A stretch of 52,101 nt of DNA, from contig DXMY01000047.1 of the NCBI GenBank assembly GCA_019413925.1, forward strand, positions 1-52,101, read 5' to 3'. The DNA is from Collinsella sp. (GTDB lineage Bacteria > Actinomycetota > Coriobacteriia > Coriobacteriales > Coriobacteriaceae). Each line of letters begins with the position of its first letter. The first letter of the stretch is position 1. Below are positions 32,534 to 40,265 of this stretch, piece by piece. The notes under the pieces were generated by a model that saw only the letters and a list, made by a program, of their open reading frames with translations, ran no database searches and had not been told where the DNA came from. Position numbers and translations under genes: made by a program.

Positions 32534-35500
32534 ATGGCGAACACCCAGAACTATATTAACCACCTGCTGCAGAACACCGGCATTACGCCGGCATGCAGCG
32601 AAGAAGAGCGCTTGGCGGCCGAGGATATCGCTCAGATCTTCCGCAACCACGGCTTTGATCCCGAGGTTCAGGAGTTCAATGCCCCGGCGCCCAGTAGGTT
32701 GGCATTTGCCGTTACCGGTATTCTTGCGTTTGCCGGTGCCCTGCTGATGGGCATCGGTGGCGGTATCGGCTTGGTCGGCACCTTGCTGGCCATTGTCGGC
32801 GCCGTTCTTTACGTGCTCGAACGCACAGGGCACCCCGTGGTTTCGCGCCTGGGCAAGACGGGCGTGAGCCAAAATGTCATCGCCTACCACAAGGCCTCGG
32901 GCCCGCTCGCGTCTCCGCGCAACCGCCCGGTGGTCGTTGTCGCACACTACGACTCTCCCCGTGCTGAGCTGCTCGCCCGCGAGCCCTATGCTTCGTATCG
33001 TGCGCTCATCGCCAAGCTGTTGCCCGTTGCCACGGTTGCCCCCGCTGCCGTTGCCATCCTGCGTATCCTGCCGCTCCCCGGCGCGCTCAAGGTTCTGCTG
33101 TGGATTGTCGCGATCCTCGCTTCCCTCGTTGCACTTGCCAACGCGGCAAACATCATCTCTAACCGCCATATTCTTCCCTATACGTCCGGCGCGGTGTGCA
33201 ACAAGTCCTCTGTCGCCGCTATGCTCGGCGTTATGGACAACGTTGCTCCCTTCCAGGGCGAAAACGAGTTTCCCGACGATGTTCCGTTCGATACCTATTT
33301 TGGGGAGCAGAAGCGTCGTGCCGAGGAGATGGCGCGCGCAGCAGCGGAGTATGCCGCGGCCCAACAGCAAAACGACTACGGCAACACCATCGAGTATGAA
33401 GAGCCTACCTACGCCGAGGACGAGTTCGGTCAGCCGATTGCTCCCGACGCTCAGACCGAGCCCGAACAGGGCGAGGCTTTCGACGAGCAGATCGAGGGCT
33501 TTAAGGGTGCGTCTGCCGACGAGACGCTGATTGGCGCCATCGTGCCCGAGGATCAGAATCAGGCTGTCCAGGCCGAAGAGTTCAATGACGAGGTTCCCAC
33601 TGCCGAGCCGGCGGAGGAGCCTGTCGCGGCCGAGCCCGAGCCCAGGCTCTATCGCAATGCCGCCGGCAACATCCGCTTTGGTTCGGATGCCATCCGTGCG
33701 CTCGGAATGCTTCCCGAGTCCTGCACGCTCGATTACGAGGAAGGCGAGGAGCCGACGTTTGAGCCCGAGCCTGCCCCCGTCGTGACTGCATCTGCGCCCG
33801 TTGTCGCCGTGGATGATGAGTCTGCCGCGGTTGCCGCTGCCGTTGCCGAGCCCGAGGCGGTGTCCGCGATCGATCCCGCGGCAGGACTGGACATTTTGGC
33901 TCCCGCCGCGCCGGCGCAAGACGTTAGGGACGAGCCTGACGACGATTACGCTGAACAGCCGAGGCGCGTGTCTTACGAGAGCGATACTGATTTCTCGGCC
34001 GAGATTCCCGCGGCAACGCCCCATGCCGATATTGCATCCGCGTTCTCTTCGATTGGCGCCAGCGCTTCCAACTTCTTTAAGGGTGCGCTTGCAAAGGGCA
34101 GGAAATTTGTCGACGATTTCGAGGGGAAGCGCGTTGCCGCACGCGAGGCTGCCGAGCAGGAGGCTATCGCTCAGCAGCAGGCAGCCGAGGCGGCACGTGA
34201 GCGCGCGGCGCAAGAGTTCGAGCAGAACGAGGCTATGCAGTCCGTGCCTGTCGACGCCGCCGAAGCTACAACGTCCTTTGAGGCTCAGCAACCGGCGTCC
34301 GCGGATGTTGTTGAGGCGACGACGTCTTTCGAGGCTCAGCAGCACGTCGATAGCACCATGTCGTTTGATGCCGCGCAGTTCGATTCTACGATAACGTTTG
34401 AAAAGCAAGGCACCGCGATTGCCGAGTCCCTTCCTGTTTCCGATGAGCAGGGCGACGCGGCAGACGATGACGGGCCTATTGATGCTGCCGAAATCCAAGA
34501 TGCCGCCGAGGACGAGCCCGTCGAGGCCAACTCTGACGAAGAGCAATACGCGGCAGCCGAGCAAGATGATTCGACCGAGGTCGAGCAGGAGGAAGTGCCT
34601 GCGGTTTCCGAGGCTCCCGAGACAGATGAGTCGAGGCCTTACTCCACGCAGATTTTCACCATGCCGACCCCGAGTGGTTCCGGTGCCACGGTTGCCGATG
34701 TTGCTCCCACCCAGGACGAAACGGTCGATTCCCTTATGGCCCAGATTTCCTCCCAGGCATCGCCGCGTCCGCAGATGAATGTTCCCGATCCGGCGTCGGC
34801 TCCGTCGCCCGCACCTTCCTCGTCTCCGCTGGCTTCGGTCCCCGATCCGTCGCTACCGTCGATGAAGCAGGCAAACGTTGCGTCTCGCACGTCGCTGTTC
34901 GACCTTCCCGACCCCTCCGCACAGGTCAACGACCCCTTTGCTACCGCTCAGGGTCCCGAACCCACATCGGCACCCGTTGCGCCTCCTATGCCCGTTGCGT
35001 CGGGTGCTCAGCCGATCGAGACCATTTCGGCTCCCGCCCCGGCGGCACCCAAGTCTCGCAAGCGCGGCCTGGGCGGCCTGTTCGGTCGTAAAAAGAAAAA
35101 CGAACAGGACAGCATGAGTGATTGGCTGGGCGTCGAAGACGATTACGATGCCAAGAAGTCCGGTCGCGGCATCGGTTCGTGGGATAATTTCGAGGACGAT
35201 AACGATGGCTGGAAGGGCGGCGCTACGTCTTCCGACGGCGCTTCTTCCGAAGATATGCTCTCGGCTGTCGCCTCTATGGGCGATGATGAGCTGCTCGGTC
35301 ACGATATCTGGTTTGTGGCAACGGGCGCCTCGGACTGTGATGGCGCCGGTATGAAGGCCTTCTTGGCTTCGCATCGCGATAAGCTCCGCGGCGTATTCTT
35401 CATCAATCTTGAATCCGTCGGCGCCGGTAGGCTTTCGGTGGTGACGGTTGAGGGCGAACAGCAGCTGCTCAAGGGCGATCGCCGCATCATGAACCTGGTC

Positions 35501-35731
35501 AGCAAGGTGTGCAAGTCGTTCCATGTCGATTGTGGCGCGCTCGAGATGCCCTATGCCAAGACCGATGCCTATGCCGCGCTCGAGGCGAGCCGCCGAGCCC
35601 TCACCATCGCCGGCGTGGACGGCACGCGCCTGGCTTGTGCTCGTACCGAGGACGACCTGCCCCACAATGTCAACCCGACGAACATTGCCACGGTATCCGA
35701 GGTCGTGACCGAGGTTATCCGCCGTTCGTAG
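32534..35731 (+). CDS. Giant M28-peptidase-like membrane protein split by a ~680-residue acidic low-complexity region (1065 aa)
   Basis: Residues 1-50 and 110-235 resemble the N-terminal half of an M28 aminopeptidase (VVVVAHYDSPRAEL with His138, then SGAVCNKSSVAAMLGVMDN). Paired hydrophobic segments lie at about 56-95 and 158-205. Residues about 237-916 are acidic and Ala/Pro/Glu-rich, with short repeats (TTSFEAQQ twice, STMSFDA, STITFEK) and a basic patch near KSRKRGLGGLFGRKKKNEQ. The second M28 half is 917-1065 (DIWFVATGASDC, FFINLESVGAG). M28 ligands look replaced: Asp to Cys at GAVCNK, Glu-Glu to Ser-Asp, and the final His to Tyr (TDAYAAL). The ATG at 32534 has GGAG six bases upstream. 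The protein may be inactive. Confidence 0.82.
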   Translation: MANTQNYINHLLQNTGITPACSEEERLAAEDIAQIFRNHGFDPEVQEFNAPAPSRLAFAVTGILAFAGALLMGIGGGIGLVGTLLAIVGAVLYVLERTGHPVVSRLGKTGVSQNVIAYHKASGPLASPRNRPVVVVAHYDSPRAELLAREPYASYRALIAKLLPVATVAPAAVAILRILPLPGALKVLLWIVAILASLVALANAANIISNRHILPYTSGAVCNKSSVAAMLGVMDNVAPFQGENEFPDDVPFDTYFGEQKRRAEEMARAAAEYAAAQQQNDYGNTIEYEEPTYAEDEFGQPIAPDAQTEPEQGEAFDEQIEGFKGASADETLIGAIVPEDQNQAVQAEEFNDEVPTAEPAEEPVAAEPEPRLYRNAAGNIRFGSDAIRALGMLPESCTLDYEEGEEPTFEPEPAPVVTASAPVVAVDDESAAVAAAVAEPEAVSAIDPAAGLDILAPAAPAQDVRDEPDDDYAEQPRRVSYESDTDFSAEIPAATPHADIASAFSSIGASASNFFKGALAKGRKFVDDFEGKRVAAREAAEQEAIAQQQAAEAARERAAQEFEQNEAMQSVPVDAAEATTSFEAQQPASADVVEATTSFEAQQHVDSTMSFDAAQFDSTITFEKQGTAIAESLPVSDEQGDAADDDGPIDAAEIQDAAEDEPVEANSDEEQYAAAEQDDSTEVEQEEVPAVSEAPETDESRPYSTQIFTMPTPSGSGATVADVAPTQDETVDSLMAQISSQASPRPQMNVPDPASAPSPAPSSSPLASVPDPSLPSMKQANVASRTSLFDLPDPSAQVNDPFATAQGPEPTSAPVAPPMPVASGAQPIETISAPAPAAPKSRKRGLGGLFGRKKKNEQDSMSDWLGVEDDYDAKKSGRGIGSWDNFEDDNDGWKGGATSSDGASSEDMLSAVASMGDDELLGHDIWFVATGASDCDGAGMKAFLASHRDKLRGVFFINLESVGAGRLSVVTVEGEQQLLKGDRRIMNLVSKVCKSFHVDCGALEMPYAKTDAYAALEASRRALTIAGVDGTRLACARTEDDLPHNVNPTNIATVSEVVTEVIRRS

Positions 35732-35752
35732 ACGGAGCTCTAAGGAGTCAAC

Positions 35753-35971
35753 GTGTTTTCGTATATTAAGCGCCATTGGCCTGTCTACGTGATTTTGACC
35801 TTGATTGCCATTGCGTTAGGGTTTGGAGCTGCCTACATCGTGGGCGCGAAGGGCTCGACCCCCGCCTCCGCAATCAGCGAAGAGGTGGAGCAAGAACAGA
35901 GCACGGGCGCCGATGGGATTCCTGAGTCCGAGCAGGCAATCGTTGATGGTGGATCTTCGTCTGCAGAGTAG
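35753..35971 (+). CDS. Single-pass membrane protein (72 aa)
   Basis: A short cytoplasmic basic start (MFSYIKRHW), one membrane segment (PVYVILTLIAIALGFGAAYIV) and an acidic, Ser/Glu-rich outer or cytoplasmic tail (ISEEVEQEQSTGADGIPESE). The GTG start has AAGGAG six bases upstream. It is 21 bases after the M28-like gene, so probably co-transcribed with it. Function unknown. Confidence 0.75.
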   Translation: MFSYIKRHWPVYVILTLIAIALGFGAAYIVGAKGSTPASAISEEVEQEQSTGADGIPESEQAIVDGGSSSAE

Positions 35972-35995
35972 ATGCGGCGATTTAAATGATTGAAA

Positions 35996-36030
35996 GCGGG
36001 CGAGCCGGGGGACTGGCTCGCCCGCTTTTT
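35996..36030. terminator. Bidirectional terminator between convergent genes
   Basis: Perfect 11-bp stem GCGGGCGAGCC with an eight-base loop and TTTTT on the plus strand. On the minus strand it is followed by TTTCA. It serves the M28-like operon and probably the VaFE surface-protein gene. Confidence 0.85.
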
Positions 36031-36037
36031 CATCGCG

Positions 36038-39000
36038 CTAGCGCTTCTTTGGGATTGACCTAAGGCGAGCGAACCATAGGGCTGCGGCACCCGAGGTCAG
36101 GAGCGCGGTGATGCAAGCGGCGATGGGAGCTGATCCTGTTGCCGGTAGGTCCTGCGGTAGGGTACAGCGTTGAATGACACGGTCCTCGTCATGTGACTCA
36201 AGTTTATCGCCGCCGCCGTTGCGGCAAAGATCGACGCGCGCGCTGTTGGTGAGTGCGGTTTGGGGCGTATAAGTCGACGTTGCCTGCATGTGCACGACTG
36301 CGCCCCGAGCATCTGTGCCAAGGATTGCTTTGGCATCGTCAAGGTCGTCGTGCTCATCTTTGAGATCATCGCGGGTCCAAGAATCCGTATCGCTTTGAGT
36401 CGTAAAGTCGGCGGCTACCGCACCGTATTCAATACGAATGCCCGTTACGACGGTATTGGATGCAAGGTCGAGTTCTTTCGCCTCGAGTGTGGCGGATTCC
36501 GTGGTCGAGACATCCGCCTTCCAGAGGTGCCAGCCGTCGTAATCGACGAGGCGGCAATCTTCACCCAGACTCTCTTTTACTTCGTCGGACTCAAGCCAAG
36601 GATTTTCGTGCCCATCGTCAAGTGTCGCGTTTGCCGGCTCATCGGTGTCTGTCGAGTCCAACGGCGTCGTGCGATACCACACGTTGCACAGACCGTTGAG
36701 GTCGCCGATGGCGACGGGGGTTTCGATTGAGACGAATCTCGCCGTATCGTCCTCGGCGCACTCAAGATCATCGGTAATTGTGAACTCATCAACCCAGGTA
36801 GCTGAATCGTTTCGAGCGTCGATGGTATAGGAGAAAAGACCGTCCGTATTGGTTTGCGTTGCGGCGCGATTTTTACCATCGCCGTTGGCCAGCAGACCCT
36901 TCCCGATAGGTTGGACAAGCTCCTGACGCTTGTCGACCTGTCCTTTGATCTCGATGGGCGCATCCTTCATCGCGACGGATTGGACTTCTCCCGTATCCTT
37001 TATTTCAAACGTTATCTCCTCGGCAAGGTCATAGGTCCGCGGAGACATCATTTCGCGCAACGAGTAGGTGCCGGGTGCAAGATGTTCGACGCGGTGCGGC
37101 TTGTCGGATGAGGTCCAGGAGTCTATTTCGGTTTTATCGGGACCATATAAGGTGAGTTGTGCGCCTTTCACTTCCTGCTCTCCGCTTGCATCGACCTTGG
37201 AGATATCAACCTTGGTGTAATCGTCGGATACGTTAAGCCGTGCTTCTACAACGGGTGTTTTCTGGTCGGCATAAGCGAGGTCTACGATATGGGGCGTCCG
37301 GTCGAGTAAGAAGCCTGCCGGCGCTTGAGTCTCGACAACCTCGTAGCGTGCGGTGCCAGATCCCAGCGGGAGGTCGTCCGCGCGTGCTTCTCCAGTTTCA
37401 TCCGTTGTGACGGTAGCGACAGTCTCACCGTCGAGCGCGGCAATGCTACCGTCGGGGCGCACGATATCACCCGAGGCACGGATCTCAAAGATGGCGCCCG
37501 CGAGGCTGCTGCCGTCTACGACATCGGTTTTAACGATCCCGATATTTCCGGTCGCGGCGTGGTCATAATACGAGGCGATTGCAACGGGCGTTAGGTTCAT
37601 GTCGGCGGGTATGTTTACCTCGATCTCTTTGCCGACAAGATAGGGCTCTTTGGCCGAGGTTTCGCGTACATAATAGGTGCCCGGCACGAGCGATTCGGGC
37701 AGTGTGACGGTCCCGGTCGCGTCAGTCGTAAAGGTATCCATTACGTTATGTGCTGGATACCAGCAAGTTTGTGAGACAGGTTCGTGATTGCTGTCGAGGA
37801 GTTGGAAGGCGAATCCGGCTAGGGGAACAGAAGCGCCTGTTTGGGCATCGCGTTTTACAATCTGGAGATGCGTCGACAGAGCGTGGTTGTCCACGATATA
37901 TTGAAGCTCGGCGCCGTCGGAAATCTGATTGGCCTCGACGGTCCATTCCCCTGCACGTTTAAAACCCTCTGGGACGGTTTCCGGAACCTCACGAACGGTG
38001 TAGCCGGCGCGGTCGTATGGGATGGCTCCGTGGACACCGGCGGGTCGCTTGCCTGCGCCAAACCATGCTTCGGGCTGATCTTTGGTGGAGGCAAAGCCAT
38101 AGATGTTTGTGGTCAGTGTGCCAACAACCTGCTGAGAGCTGTTGCTGACAACCTCAAAGACAACACCTCCTGCCGGCTGCTCCAGGCCGGATTGATCGCT
38201 ATTGCCGTAGTCCTTGAATTTGGAAATCTCAAGGTCAAACGCAATGGGGATATCGGAAACGCGCGATTCGATCTCGACCACGCCTGAATCACCGAGCTGG
38301 TCGGCTCTAACGGTATAGGACCAGCTATCGTTGGATGGCAGGTAGCCCTCGGGGGCTTTTGATTCATAGATGGTAAAGGTTCCTAGGGGGACATCGGTGA
38401 GGGTGGCTCGACCGCTTTCGTCGGTCGTGAGGATTTGCGCCCATCCAGGGGTTGATTGCGACACACACGTGAACTCTGCTCCTGCGAGTGAAGATCCCAC
38501 CTGGGGGCCGGCATTCGTCGCGGCATCGAGTTTTACGATACACAGGTTGATGGTGCCGGGCTGTTCATCAATGGCGACCTGTCCACCGTCATTCCCCGTG
38601 GTAAAGGCGATGCGATCACGACGGGGGACATAGCCGGCCGGCGCCTTCGTTTCAACTAGGTAGTATGCCGTATTGGGCAGAAGTGTTGCCTGTGCTCGAC
38701 CGTTGCCGTCCATCTTGATGGTGCCGACATGTGCGTCGCCGGCGCTCTCAAAAACATCGAATGTTGCCCCGGTAAACTGATAGGTATTGTTTCCGCTGGT
38801 AATAACAGTGTTCGCAGACTGCTTTTGGAAGGAAACAGAGACCGCCGGCAGTACATAGAGCATGTCTTGACGTCTGCTGCCGCCCGATACGGTTCCTAGA
38901 TAGCGTCGCGCGCGGTGCGGAGCGGCTTTGATGCTTCCTGATTTTGCGCTGTCGTGGAGCCACCGCGCAGCCGCCACGACTTCATCGTCGGCGGTAAAGT

Positions 39001-39469
39001 GCCCGCTCTTGGTTTTGCCCTGAGCGGTCGTGTAGGAGTAGGTGCCGTCGACATGGGTAGTGCCGTTGAGCATCCATACGGCGAGTTGGGTGGCGGCGCG
39101 GGCGCGATCGGGTGAAAGATGGTAACCGCCAAACGACGTGGCGGTAGGATATCCGTGACAAACGATTGCCGCGAACTCGTCGTCGAGCCACACCCAGCCT
39201 TGATCAAAGTTGAGCCATGGGCCGCCCGGCTTGGTGGGCCCGGGGCGTTCCTGGTTCATGCAGTAGGCAATCGAGGCGTCTTGAGCTTCATACTTGCCGA
39301 TGAAGAACGGCCCACAATCATCGCTGATAGTGCGGAAGCCGAGCTGGTCGTAGCCATCGACGGCAAATGCGGCTCCCGGTGCCAGGTAGCCGAACAGCAG
39401 GAAGAGGAGCAGGAGCAGCGGACCTGTTGCGATTGCGCTGTGGACAGAGTGCGTGGGTGCGTTGGACAT
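36038..39469 (-). CDS. LPXTG-anchored thioester/Cna-B/VaFE surface protein (1143 aa)
   Basis: A host-facing adhesin. Residues 1-36 are a signal peptide (LLLLLFLLFGYLAPGAAFA). About 45-220 is a TQXA thioester domain, in which Cys70 (IAYCMNQE) and Gln128 (AATQLAVWML) are the expected thioester pair, allowing covalent attachment to surfaces. About 225-810 holds several SpaA/Cna-B domains, each with Lys near the start and ET.AP-type motifs (ETKAPAGYVP, ESKAPEGYLP, ETQAPAGFLL). About 835-1095 matches VaFE-type repeats. The sorting signal is LPATG at 1108-1112, a hydrophobic stretch and a basic tail. The ATG has AAGGAG six bases upstream. No pilin neighbour is present, so it is probably wall-anchored as a monomer. 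Confidence 0.88.
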   Translation of the reverse strand: MSNAPTHSVHSAIATGPLLLLLFLLFGYLAPGAAFAVDGYDQLGFRTISDDCGPFFIGKYEAQDASIAYCMNQERPGPTKPGGPWLNFDQGWVWLDDEFAAIVCHGYPTATSFGGYHLSPDRARAATQLAVWMLNGTTHVDGTYSYTTAQGKTKSGHFTADDEVVAAARWLHDSAKSGSIKAAPHRARRYLGTVSGGSRRQDMLYVLPAVSVSFQKQSANTVITSGNNTYQFTGATFDVFESAGDAHVGTIKMDGNGRAQATLLPNTAYYLVETKAPAGYVPRRDRIAFTTGNDGGQVAIDEQPGTINLCIVKLDAATNAGPQVGSSLAGAEFTCVSQSTPGWAQILTTDESGRATLTDVPLGTFTIYESKAPEGYLPSNDSWSYTVRADQLGDSGVVEIESRVSDIPIAFDLEISKFKDYGNSDQSGLEQPAGGVVFEVVSNSSQQVVGTLTTNIYGFASTKDQPEAWFGAGKRPAGVHGAIPYDRAGYTVREVPETVPEGFKRAGEWTVEANQISDGAELQYIVDNHALSTHLQIVKRDAQTGASVPLAGFAFQLLDSNHEPVSQTCWYPAHNVMDTFTTDATGTVTLPESLVPGTYYVRETSAKEPYLVGKEIEVNIPADMNLTPVAIASYYDHAATGNIGIVKTDVVDGSSLAGAIFEIRASGDIVRPDGSIAALDGETVATVTTDETGEARADDLPLGSGTARYEVVETQAPAGFLLDRTPHIVDLAYADQKTPVVEARLNVSDDYTKVDISKVDASGEQEVKGAQLTLYGPDKTEIDSWTSSDKPHRVEHLAPGTYSLREMMSPRTYDLAEEITFEIKDTGEVQSVAMKDAPIEIKGQVDKRQELVQPIGKGLLANGDGKNRAATQTNTDGLFSYTIDARNDSATWVDEFTITDDLECAEDDTARFVSIETPVAIGDLNGLCNVWYRTTPLDSTDTDEPANATLDDGHENPWLESDEVKESLGEDCRLVDYDGWHLWKADVSTTESATLEAKELDLASNTVVTGIRIEYGAVAADFTTQSDTDSWTRDDLKDEHDDLDDAKAILGTDARGAVVHMQATSTYTPQTALTNSARVDLCRNGGGDKLESHDEDRVIQRCTLPQDLPATGSAPIAACITALLTSGAAALWFARLRSIPKKR

Positions 39470-39723
39470 GGCTGCTCCTTATCCCTCGTGCGCCGCATGG
39501 GGACGTTGCGACGCGTAGGATGAGGCTACCCCCGAGGTTCATGCGGGTAAGTACCGGAGCCTGACCAAAAGCTTGCCCAATTCCTGACAAATTGAGCTCA
39601 AATACAACAATCAAGCAAAAGCGCAGGTAGAAGATAAGGTGAACAGGAAGTCAAAGGTCCTCGTCTCCACAATTGACGCGATTTTCAAACGAATCTCCAC
39701 AGCTAAAACAAGTATCGCCACCC
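39470..39723. other. Intergenic region upstream of the VaFE surface gene
   Basis: About 250 bases without a credible gene. It must hold the minus-strand promoter of the surface protein, but I see no convincing -35/-10 pair. Composition is more AT-rich than the flanking genes. Confidence 0.5.
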
Positions 39724-39753
39724 TTGTATCGAACAAGACAACCGCGTTATACT
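39724..39753 (+). promoter_or_regulatory. Promoter of tRNA-Gly
   Basis: TTGTAT (39724-39729), 18-base spacer, TATACT (39748-39753), 13 bases before the mature 5' end. Confidence 0.65.
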
Positions 39754-39766
39754 AGCCAACACACAA

Positions 39767-39841
39767 GCGGGCATCGCCAAGTGGTAAGGCATCAGCTTCC
39801 CAAGCTGACACTCGCGGGTTCGAGTCCCGTTGCCCGCTCCA
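39767..39841 (+). tRNA. tRNA-Gly (CCC)
   Basis: Complete cloverleaf: acceptor GCGGGCA/TGCCCGC, anticodon stem TCAGC/GCTGA around loop TTCCCAA (anticodon CCC), T-arm CGGGTTCGAGTCCCG, encoded CCA. It is followed by a terminator and then by two further copies of its last 18 bases. Confidence 0.93.
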
Positions 39842-39851
39842 TTCGAATTTC

Positions 39852-39885
39852 AGGCACGGTAACGTTTCGTTACTGTGCCTTTTTC
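39852..39885 (+). terminator. Terminator after tRNA-Gly
   Basis: A 13-bp stem AGGCACGGTAACG (one G-U) with a three-base loop, then TTTTT. It lies between the functional tRNA and the downstream module. Confidence 0.85.
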
Positions 39886-39895
39886 AATAAAGTGC

Positions 39896-40032
39896 CGGGA
39901 CTCGAACCCGACAGGGTGCGAGCGTTAAATAAACGCGAAGCGTTTATAGCGAGCAGGCAAGGTCGCCGATAGGCGACCGCAGCCGGTGCGGATTTGCGAA
40001 GCAAATACGCGGACGTCCCGTTGCCCGCTCCA
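39896..40032 (+). repeat. Post-tRNA module at tRNA-Gly: inverted T-arm, three hairpins, copy of the tRNA 3' end
   Basis: It begins with CGGGACTCGAACCCG (39896-39910), the reverse complement of the host T-arm. Hairpin 1 is ATAAACGC-GAA-GCGTTTAT (39929-39947). Hairpin 2 is GGTCGCC-GATA-GGCGACC (39961-39978). Hairpin 3 is ATTTGC-GAA-GCAAAT (39992-40006), flanked by GCG/CGC. It ends with GTCCCGTTGCCCGCTCCA (40015-40032), identical to the last 18 bases of the tRNA including CCA. No credible protein is encoded. Confidence 0.8.
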
Positions 40033-40104
40033 TCGAGCGCGGGAGACCTTGGGACGGCCAATTCAACAAAGTCTTCCCCATCGTCTCCGTGAATCCGAGG
40101 AGAT

Positions 40105-40163
40105 CGACCGCAGCCGGTGCGGATTTGCGAAGCAAATGCGCGGATGTCCCCATGCCCGCTCCA
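40105..40163 (+). repeat. Second partial copy of the post-tRNA-Gly module
   Basis: These 59 bases repeat 39974-40032 with few changes: the same CGACCGCAGCCGGTGCGG lead-in, hairpin 3 unchanged, and a third tRNA-Gly 3' end GTCCCCATGCCCGCTCCA. The first half of the module is missing or replaced by unrelated sequence (40033-40104). Confidence 0.8.
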
Positions 40164-40265
40164 ATTCCAAAATGTTAGGTTAATGCCTGCTGCCCATACT
40201 CGCGCCCGCGCACGGTACAATGGTTAAGTTACGACCAACGTGCCAATAACCAAAAAGGAGCCGCT

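Noticed and set aside
32483..34564. A 693-codon minus-strand frame opposite the M28-like gene
   Set aside because: It is the Arg/Leu/Gly-rich mirror of an acidic low-complexity coding region.
39870..40220. Short minus-strand frames with repeated peptides after tRNA-Gly
   Set aside because: The repeats come from the duplicated structured module. They have no ribosome sites, and the hairpin pattern explains the sequence better.
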